13,079 nt of DNA, from assembly GCA_945947045.1 (NCBI GenBank), contig CAMEXG010000041.1:1-13079 (forward strand). Direction: 5' to 3'. Below the pieces are notes generated by a model. That model had not been told where the DNA came from and made no database searches. It saw nothing but the letters and a program-made list of their open reading frames with translations. Positions 1-4,648 of this stretch are shown piece by piece (the first letter of the stretch is position 1; the number at the start of each line of letters is the position of its first letter). A program made the translations under genes and the position numbers. The DNA is from an uncultured Spirochaetales bacterium (GTDB lineage: Bacteria; Spirochaetota; Spirochaetia; Sphaerochaetales; Sphaerochaetaceae).

Positions 1-31
1 AAATAAAAAATGGAGACCTTTCAGTCTCCAA
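1..31 (-). terminator. Rho-independent terminator of the infC operon
   Basis: Read on the minus strand, a 7-bp stem TGGAGAC/GTCTCCA (11-17 and 24-30) with a 6-nt loop is followed by a run of T (complement of the A-run at 5-10). It lies about 20 nt after the stop codon of the last gene of the infC-rpmI-rplT operon and should end that transcript. Confidence 0.85.
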
Positions 32-49
32 TTACAAACTAGGACAATA

Positions 50-361
50 TTAGAAGTCGAAGTCGTTGTCCACAGATCCTGAGGCAGAGAATTCTTCGGC
101 GGAAGCGATTTCGTTGGATTCGTCTTCGTTGAAGATAAACTCTTCTGTTCCCAGTCCTTCCATAGACTTGTCGATGGAAGAAGCAATCTGAGCGGCACTC
201 TCTCCTATCCTGTCGATAAGATCCTGAAGCTCTTCATTATGGATCTCCACAAGAGAAAGCCTCTGCTTCAGCTCATCAATCTCTGCGTTTAGTGTTTTTA
301 CTGCACTTGACGCCCTTTTGAGTCTTGCTGCTATGAGTTCGCTTTTTTTGATGCCCTCCAT
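50..361 (-). CDS. small coiled-coil protein with acidic tail, downstream of rplT
   Basis: This 103-residue protein has no recognised enzyme motif. Residues about 15-65 are rich in Leu/Ile at heptad spacing with Glu, Lys and Gln between them, as in a coiled coil. Residues 72-103 are acidic and Ser/Ala/Phe-rich, ending DNDFDF. There is no signal peptide or membrane segment, so it is expected to be cytoplasmic. The ATG has a strong Shine-Dalgarno (AAGGAGGA) and lies 11 nt after the rplT stop, so it is the fourth gene of the infC operon and is translated from the same mRNA. From memory, treponemes also carry a small uncharacterised coiled-coil gene at this place. Size and coiled coil are loosely like ZapA/ZapB cell-division proteins, but I see no residue pattern that proves this. 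The gene is real (position, SD, terminator); the function is unknown. Confidence 0.8.
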   Translation of the reverse strand: MEGIKKSELIAARLKRASSAVKTLNAEIDELKQRLSLVEIHNEELQDLIDRIGESAAQIASSIDKSMEGLGTEEFIFNEDESNEIASAEEFSASGSVDNDFDF

Positions 362-372
362 CGTTCTCCTCC

Positions 373-729
373 TTAAGCCAATACCTCTTTGACAGTCTTG
401 ACGAGAGCTGAGAATGCAGCCTTGTCTTCGACAGCCATGTTGGAAAGTGCCTTTCTGTTCAGTGTGATGTTTGCAAGCTTGAGGCCGTGCATAAACTGGG
501 AGTAGTTAAGACCCTCAGCCTGTACAGCTGCGTTGATTCTTGCAATCCAGAGCTTTCTGAAGTCACGCTTCTTTTCCTTTCTGCCACGATATGCATACTG
601 ACCTGCTTTTGCTACAGCATCTTTTGCGATACGTGTGTTGGTGCTTCTGCGGCCATAGTAACCTTTGGCCTGCTCGAGAATCTTCTTTCTTCTGTCCTTT
701 CTTTTGGTTCCGTCAACTGCTCTTGGCAT
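373..729 (-). CDS. rplT: 50S ribosomal protein L20
   Basis: L20 binds 23S rRNA early in assembly of the large ribosomal subunit. The 118-residue length is normal for the family. The strongly basic N-terminal half with the family motif around KRKDRRKKILEQAKGYYGRR (residues 9-28), the RKLWIARINAA segment near residue 59 and the SQFMHGLKLANI segment near residue 77 are diagnostic. The ATG is preceded by AAGGAGGAG at good spacing. It sits 16 nt after rpmI, the near-universal order infC-rpmI-rplT. In E. coli and B. subtilis L20 represses its own operon by binding the mRNA leader or an intergenic site; the hairpins between infC and rpmI here are candidates for such a site, but this is not shown. 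Confidence 0.98.
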   Translation of the reverse strand: MPRAVDGTKRKDRRKKILEQAKGYYGRRSTNTRIAKDAVAKAGQYAYRGRKEKKRDFRKLWIARINAAVQAEGLNYSQFMHGLKLANITLNRKALSNMAVEDKAAFSALVKTVKEVLA

Positions 730-745
730 AATCTCTCCTCCTTAA

Positions 746-943
746 TTAAGCATAAGGGAGCATTTCTTTTGCTCTCTTTGCTTCACAATCGGCAAGAACT
801 CCTGCGTGTCTGAGGTTCATCTTCCTCTTGGAGCTCTTCTTGGTGAGAATATGGCGTGATCCCTGCTTTTTAATCATGACCTTGCCAGTTCCGGTGACCT
901 TGTAGCGCTTTGCAGCACTCTTTCTTGTTTTCATCTTAGGCAT
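746..943 (-). CDS. rpmI: 50S ribosomal protein L35
   Basis: L35 is a small basic protein of the large ribosomal subunit. The 65-residue length and the sequence MPKMKTRKSAAKRYKVTGTG at the N-terminus are typical, as are the middle Lys/Arg-rich segment (SRHILTKKSSKRKMNLR, about residues 29-45) and the conserved C-terminal end at KEMLPYA. The start is an ATG with AAAGGAGG upstream. The gene stands between infC and rplT. The 78-nt gap to infC is larger than the other gaps of the operon and contains two hairpins, which suggests control of rpmI-rplT at this point. Confidence 0.98.
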   Translation of the reverse strand: MPKMKTRKSAAKRYKVTGTGKVMIKKQGSRHILTKKSSKRKMNLRHAGVLADCEAKRAKEMLPYA

Positions 944-966
944 TTTATTTGCCCTCCTTTCGCGTC

Positions 967-1019
967 GCCAGGAACAAGAACCCTGGAAACTGCGTTATGT
1001 CATTCCCATACGGGAGTGA
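967..1019 (-). promoter_or_regulatory. two hairpins in the infC-rpmI intergenic leader, candidate L20 control site
   Basis: On the minus-strand mRNA two hairpins lie between the infC stop and the rpmI Shine-Dalgarno. The first (1000-1019) is TCA-C-TCCC, loop GTAT, GGGA-A-TGA, with one C/A mismatch. The second (968-986) is CCAGG, a 9-nt loop, CCTGG. Neither is followed by a T-run, so they do not look like terminators. In E. coli and Bacillus L20 represses its operon through structured RNA upstream of rpmI/rplT or infC; by position this is a candidate. The link to L20 is inference, since I could not compare it with the known L20 sites. Confidence 0.4.
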
Positions 1020-1021
1020 TT

Positions 1022-1603
1022 TCACTCTTTATCTTGAGCCTGAGGCTTTTGCTCCTGCGCTCTCTGAGCCTTTGGTTTCGAGCTCTTTGCAGGGGATAGC
1101 ATCATACTCATCATTTTACCTTCCATGAAGGCGCTCTTGTCAAGGTTGAAGGCACATCCCATGTCGCTGAGCTTTACAAGTATTGTATCCAACACTTCTT
1201 TTCCAAGCTCAGGGTGAGTCATTGTCCTTCCCTTGAATCTAATGGAGACTTTTACTTTGTTTCCTTCCCCGAGGAATTCAGAAATCGCCTTGCTCTTAGT
1301 GTTGATGTCATTGTCTGCAATCTTTGACTGCATTCTGACTTCCTTAAGCTTGGTGACAGTCTGGTTCTTCTTGGCTTCCTTCTGCTTCTTCTCCATCTCG
1401 TATCTATATTTGCCGAAGTCGAGAATCTTGCATACAGGTGGATTAGCCATTGGAGATACCTCCACCAAATCTAGTCCGGCCTCCTCAGCCAGTCTGAACG
1501 CATCATAAGTGTTCATCACGCCTTTCTGTTCGCCGTTTTCATCGATCAGAAATACTTCTCTGCTTCTGATCTGGCGGTTGATTCTCAAATCTTTTGTAGC
1601 CAT
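1022..1603 (-). CDS. infC: translation initiation factor IF-3
   Basis: IF3 binds the 30S subunit, keeps it apart from 50S and checks start-codon and initiator-tRNA pairing. The N-terminal domain (about residues 5-80) shows LRINRQIRSREVFLID, the GLDLVEVSP...PPVCKILDFGKYRYE signature and a Lys-rich linker (about 71-85). The C-terminal domain shows EVRMQSKIADNDI and VKVSIRFKGRTMTHPELG. At 193 residues it is slightly longer than many IF3 proteins because of a Gln/Lys/Pro-rich tail (about the last 20 residues). It begins with ATG (1601-1603) after AAAGGAG, not with the rare AUU that E. coli infC uses for self-control, so that feedback route is not available here. It is the first gene of the operon; its promoter is at 1667-1696. 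Confidence 0.97.
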   Translation of the reverse strand: MATKDLRINRQIRSREVFLIDENGEQKGVMNTYDAFRLAEEAGLDLVEVSPMANPPVCKILDFGKYRYEMEKKQKEAKKNQTVTKLKEVRMQSKIADNDINTKSKAISEFLGEGNKVKVSIRFKGRTMTHPELGKEVLDTILVKLSDMGCAFNLDKSAFMEGKMMSMMLSPAKSSKPKAQRAQEQKPQAQDKE

Positions 1604-1666
1604 TAAACTCCTTTAGGCAAAATGCTGATATTCGATAAAGTTTCTTTTGTACATAGGTACTGGAAA

Positions 1667-1696
1667 AGAATATCACCAACAATTAGATGGTGTCAA
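1667..1696 (-). promoter_or_regulatory. infC operon promoter with a palindrome in the spacer
   Basis: On the minus strand TTGACA (1691-1696) is separated by 18 nt from TATTCT (1667-1672), giving a leader of about 57 nt before infC. The spacer is nearly filled by an inverted repeat, CACCA-N9-TGGTG (1674-1692), with further matching bases inside the N9. The -35 is a perfect consensus. The palindrome could be an operator for an unidentified repressor; that part is inference. Confidence 0.65.
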
Positions 1697-1967
1697 ATGA
1701 GTTATATGGCATAAATGATATGATAGGTACATTTTTTATATAAATTAAGAGGTTTTCTCCTTTTTCGTGATGTGGAGTCGAATCTCTGTATCAGAAACCA
1801 AGAGCCTGCAATGATCAGCTTTGTTCCAATTGAAGTGAAAACTAAGACTTGAGAAGAAAGAATCATTATGCAACTCTCTTTGACTGGTTTCTTTGGTAGA
1901 CACCCACTTCCTCCACCGTATAAACCTTTTGACTATGGGGACAAAAGACAAGTCTTTTCGGTGAGAT
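1697..1967. other. intergenic stretch with no convincing gene
   Basis: Between the infC promoter and the fba terminator there is no gene I can support. A minus-strand frame (1745-1951) of 68 codons exists, but it opens with TTG, has no Shine-Dalgarno and resembles nothing I know. A 16-bp inverted repeat AAAAGACAAGTCTTTT (1943-1958) stands just after the fba terminator, and CTTTTG (1926-1931) can pair with CAAAAG (1942-1947), which overlaps one arm of that repeat. No tRNA, tmRNA or other known RNA was recognised. Confidence 0.5.
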
Positions 1968-1991
1968 TAAAAAAGGCTCCCGAAGGAGCCT
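1968..1991 (-). terminator. Rho-independent terminator of fba
   Basis: On the minus strand a 7-bp stem AGGCTCC/GGAGCCT (1985-1991 and 1974-1980) closes a TTCG tetraloop, an especially stable loop, and is followed by five or more T. It starts 20 nt after the fba stop codon. Confidence 0.92.
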
Positions 1992-2010
1992 AGGATAGAG
2001 AGGGACGCCA

Positions 2011-3009
2011 TCAGTCGAGAGCGTGTCCAGCTGAACCAAGAACATCGATGTTTTTGTGCATATACATCTTCTTGAGAGCTTCTCTAGCTGGGCCGAGGTA
2101 CTTTCTTGGGTCGAATTCGCTTGGCTTCTCAGCAAGAACCTTGCGGATTGTTCCTGTCATTGCAAGTCTACCATCGGAGTCGATGTTGATCTTACATACA
2201 GCAGAAGCAGCAGCCTTTCTCAATTGATCTTCAGGGATACCTACGCTGTCCTTAAGCTTTCCGCCGAACTCGTTGATCATCTTTACATATTCCTGAGGAA
2301 CAGAAGAAGAACCGTGGAGAACGATTGGGAAACCAGGAAGTCTCTTCTCGACTTCAGCCAGGATATCGAATCTCAACTCTGGTGGAACAAGAATGCCTTC
2401 AGCGTTTCTTGTACACTGTTCCGGTGTGAACTTATAAGCACCGTGGCTTGTTCCGACGCTGATTGCAAGTGAGTCTACACCTGTCTTGGAAACGAAGTCC
2501 TCGACTTCTTCAGGCTTTGTGTAGTGGGAAACTGCCGAGCTTACTTCATCTTCGATACCTGCAAGAACTCCGAGTTCTCCTTCAACTGTTACGTCATACT
2601 GATGAGCATACTCTACAACCTTCTTTGTGAGAGCGACGTTTTCGTCATATGGGAGAGAAGATCCGTCGATCATGACAGAAGAGAAACCATTGTCGATACA
2701 ATCTTTACATGTTTCGAAAGAATCACCATGGTCGAGATGGAGAACGATTGGGATGTCACAACCAAGTTCATGAGCATACTCTACGACGCCTCTAGCCATA
2801 TTTCTGAGAAGATTGATGTTCGCATAATCTCTAGCGCCTCTGGAGACCTGAAGAATAACAGGGCTCTTTGTTTCGACGCAAGCCTGAACAATTGCCTGCA
2901 TCTGCTCCATGTTGTTGAAGTTGAATGCACCGATGGCGTATCCACCCTTGACTGCCTTGGCAAACATATCTCTTGTGTTTACCAGTCCAAGTTCTTTGTA
3001 GCTTGTCAT
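2011..3009 (-). CDS. fba: class II fructose-bisphosphate aldolase
   Basis: This enzyme reversibly splits fructose 1,6-bisphosphate into glyceraldehyde 3-phosphate and dihydroxyacetone phosphate in glycolysis, in the cytoplasm. The 332-residue protein has the zinc-dependent class II signature: HLDHGD at 91-96 (catalytic Asp93, zinc ligand His94), VEGELG at 142-147, GTSHG at 186-190 (His189, zinc) and LHGSSS at 231-236 (His232, zinc), then the phosphate-binding NIDSDGR at 275-281. All key residues are present. The long insert near 235-265 and the C-terminal end (KNIDVLGSAGHALD) are like the form found in treponemes. The ATG follows AGGAGG by 8 nt. The gene has its own promoter (3035-3070) and terminator (1968-1991), so it is probably transcribed alone. 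Confidence 0.97.
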   Translation of the reverse strand: MTSYKELGLVNTRDMFAKAVKGGYAIGAFNFNNMEQMQAIVQACVETKSPVILQVSRGARDYANINLLRNMARGVVEYAHELGCDIPIVLHLDHGDSFETCKDCIDNGFSSVMIDGSSLPYDENVALTKKVVEYAHQYDVTVEGELGVLAGIEDEVSSAVSHYTKPEEVEDFVSKTGVDSLAISVGTSHGAYKFTPEQCTRNAEGILVPPELRFDILAEVEKRLPGFPIVLHGSSSVPQEYVKMINEFGGKLKDSVGIPEDQLRKAAASAVCKINIDSDGRLAMTGTIRKVLAEKPSEFDPRKYLGPAREALKKMYMHKNIDVLGSAGHALD

Positions 3010-3034
3010 ATAATAAGCCTCCTAAATGTGAAAC

Positions 3035-3070
3035 CGGTATTAATTTACCGATTTAATGCTCATAGGTCAA
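3035..3070 (-). promoter_or_regulatory. fba promoter with palindrome over the -10
   Basis: On the minus strand TTGACC (3065-3070) is separated by 17 nt from TAAATT (3042-3047). An inverted repeat CGGTA-N6-TACCG (3035-3050) covers the -10 box and runs to near the expected start of transcription, the usual place for a repressor site. The regulator is unknown. The fba Shine-Dalgarno AGGAGG follows at 3018-3023. Confidence 0.6.
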
Positions 3071-3094
3071 TGTTACAGCACCTTTAATTTTCCA

Positions 3095-3123
3095 TTGCCC
3101 CGAATCTTCTCTTAGAATAGAAT
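3095..3123 (+). promoter_or_regulatory. promoter placed directly before the ATG at 3131
   Basis: TTGCCC (3095-3100) and TAGAAT (3118-3123) are separated by 17 nt. The -10 ends only 7 nt before the ATG at 3131, so transcription would start at or next to the start codon. There is no Shine-Dalgarno at a useful distance (only AAGAG touching the ATG). It is divergent from the fba promoter. Confidence 0.55.
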
Positions 3124-3130
3124 TCAAGAG

Positions 3131-3844
3131 ATGAAAAAGAAGAAGACTTTTGTATTTTTGATTATTTTGGCTTTTGTGGCCATTTCCCTTTTGTATTTCT
3201 TCTTGACTCCTTATGTCCAGTATAGGGAGCCTGAGCTTCCATTGCTGTTGTCAAGGCGCCTTACTCATCCTCGGTCTTCTTTTTCTTTTTTCGTAGGAAA
3301 AGAGGGAGGGATATTGTCAAAAATAAAAACCCCCTCCTTGATTGTCTATTCGCCACTTTCCAGTGTTTCTGACAGCAGTATCCCATCTCTACAGTGGGGA
3401 AGGGCGGATTCAAAGGCGGAGTACTCTGTCAGCTTCTCGAAAATTAATATGTACCAATATCTTTTGGAGTCCAACCAGGAAAGGGCCATAGGCTTTTTAT
3501 ATAACGAGAACGACAGGGAAGCAAAGGATATGGCTCTTTCCCTCGCTTCTTATCAGAATCTTGTCCCTATTCCATATTACGACAGAGTGTCGGTAGTAAA
3601 CAAAGACGAGATAGTAGGATTAATGGACTCTCTATGGGGAGTGATTGTATATGAGGCACAAGAGAGCAGGGAGGCTTGGATCGAGACGAAATCAAAAGTA
3701 GTGATGGATCCGGTTTCCGCCGCTTCCGCTGTAAGCTTGGAGAGAGTCATAGCCATCACTCCGGATTGGAACAAGATCATAAAGAGCGCATTAAAGGGCG
3801 ACGATATCTCTCTTCACTACACTCTCACTGTGCTTGAGAACTGA
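3131..3844 (+). CDS. membrane-anchored protein of unknown function
   Basis: I do not recognise this 237-residue protein. Residues 2-5 are Lys and residues about 6-27 form one hydrophobic helix, followed by a soluble part, so it is probably anchored in the inner membrane with the rest outside the cytoplasm (uncleaved anchor or signal peptide; no lipobox Cys). Segments such as RAIGFLYNEND (about 118-128), GVIVYEAQ and ERVIAITPDWN (about 204-214) alternate short strands and helices in a way reminiscent of type 1 periplasmic-binding or LacI-like folds; this is a weak impression, not a match. The N-terminal helix supports the ATG start, although the only visible promoter leaves almost no leader. 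The last 54 nt overlap the end of the convergent tatD-like gene. Confidence 0.75.
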   Translation: MKKKKTFVFLIILAFVAISLLYFFLTPYVQYREPELPLLLSRRLTHPRSSFSFFVGKEGGILSKIKTPSLIVYSPLSSVSDSSIPSLQWGRADSKAEYSVSFSKINMYQYLLESNQERAIGFLYNENDREAKDMALSLASYQNLVPIPYYDRVSVVNKDEIVGLMDSLWGVIVYEAQESREAWIETKSKVVMDPVSAASAVSLERVIAITPDWNKIIKSALKGDDISLHYTLTVLEN

Positions 3845-4570
3845 TATAAAGTTGTACTTCACCCTTTCTCTCAGTTCGTCTTTATCTATACCCTTTAATG
3901 AAGAGATGAATTCTAAAGTATACTCGGTATATAGAGGAGTATTCGGTTTACCGCGCATAGGTACAGGAGATAGATAAGGAGAGTCGGTTTCAAACAGAAG
4001 CCTGTCAACAGGACAATATTTTGCACTTTCCCTAATATGTTCGTTTGCTTTATATGTGACATTCCCTGAAAAAGAGAGATAAGCGCCTTTATCAAGAAGC
4101 TTTTTAGCAGTCTCCGGACCAGAAGAGAAAGAGTGCATGATAGTTCTATCATCGAAGTATCCACTGAGGGACAAAAGCTCTTCGTCGGCGTCTCTTGAGT
4201 GTACGATAAGAGCCAAATCCAGATCTTTAGAGAGCATGATCTCTCTAAAAAAGAGTTCTCTCTGCTTCTCTATTGTTCCGTAATTCCAATGCTTGTCGAA
4301 GCCGCATTCCCCGATGGCGTCTGCACCGAATCTATCAATATCTCTTTTTAAGTTTTCAATTATTATGTCGATGCTCTCTTCTTTCTCAAGCATCCATGGG
4401 CCGGCACCCATACTCATCATTACATCTAGTCTCTTTCCGATTAGTCTTATTCTCTCATCGGCGTCCCCTGGCTCTGTTCCGCACTCCAGTCCGAAGAAAG
4501 AAGAGGGGAGAGAGGTGTCGACGCCACGAGCCTGCATTGATGTAATATGGAAGTGTGAATCGAATATCAT
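3791..4570 (-). CDS. tatD: TatD family metal-dependent DNase
   Basis: TatD proteins are cytoplasmic metal-dependent hydrolases of the amidohydrolase fold; E. coli TatD is a 3'-5' exonuclease. From the chosen start the protein has 259 residues, the family norm. Seen in order: DSHFH at 4-8 (metal ligands), GECGFD at 87-92 (Glu88), VHSRDA at 123-128 (His124), MHSFS at 145-149 (His146) and the signature ETDSPYLSP at 194-202 (Asp196). The open frame extends 25 codons further upstream to a TTG at 4645, but the family begins at MIFDSHFH, so the ATG at 4568-4570 is preferred. That ATG has no Shine-Dalgarno; a -10-like hexamer ends 7 nt before it. The last 17 codons overlap the convergent gene at 3131-3844 and lie beyond the conserved core. 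Confidence 0.93.
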   Translation of the reverse strand: MIFDSHFHITSMQARGVDTSLPSSFFGLECGTEPGDADERIRLIGKRLDVMMSMGAGPWMLEKEESIDIIIENLKRDIDRFGADAIGECGFDKHWNYGTIEKQRELFFREIMLSKDLDLALIVHSRDADEELLSLSGYFDDRTIMHSFSSGPETAKKLLDKGAYLSFSGNVTYKANEHIRESAKYCPVDRLLFETDSPYLSPVPMRGKPNTPLYTEYTLEFISSLKGIDKDELRERVKYNFISVLKHSESVVKRDIVAL

Positions 4571-4577
4571 GAGAGAA

Positions 4578-4605
4578 AAGATATCATTCTCTAAAAGAAA
4601 ATCAA
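4578..4605 (-). promoter_or_regulatory. candidate tatD promoter next to the ATG
   Basis: On the minus strand TTGATT (4600-4605), a 16-nt spacer, and TATCTT (4578-4583) end 7 nt before the ATG. Both boxes match the consensus at 4 of 6 bases, so the call is weak taken alone. It matters because the same spacing recurs at three other genes that lack a Shine-Dalgarno. Confidence 0.35.
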
Positions 4606-4636
4606 AGCTAAGGGTGTACTTTTTTCTCTTTAGTCT

Positions 4637-4642
4637 GATAAT
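4637..4642 (+). promoter_or_regulatory. -10-like box 6 nt before the ATG at 4649
   Basis: GATAAT (5 of 6 matches to TATAAT) ends 6 nt before the ATG of the metallopeptidase gene. No clear -35 box is seen at 16-18 nt upstream, and no Shine-Dalgarno is present. This is a candidate start of a leaderless transcript, divergent from tatD. Confidence 0.4.
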
Positions 4643-4648
4643 CAAAGA

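Noticed and set aside
1771..1795. tRNA T-loop-like string GAGTCGAATCTC
   Set aside because: The stem next to the loop does not pair correctly and no acceptor, D or anticodon arm can be built around it.
1785..1808. possible repeat shared with 12750-12772 (both contain ATCT, CTGT and AGAGCCTG)
   Set aside because: Only short identical pieces with gaps; this is within what chance gives and the surrounding bases do not align.
1745..1951. 68-codon minus-strand frame between fba and infC
   Set aside because: It starts with TTG, has no Shine-Dalgarno, resembles no family I know, and lies between a terminator and a promoter.
4571..4645. 25-codon upstream extension of tatD from a TTG
   Set aside because: TatD proteins begin at the M-x-F/D-D-S/T-H-x-H strand; the extension is basic and unlike the family, and its TTG lies 3 bp from the divergent start.
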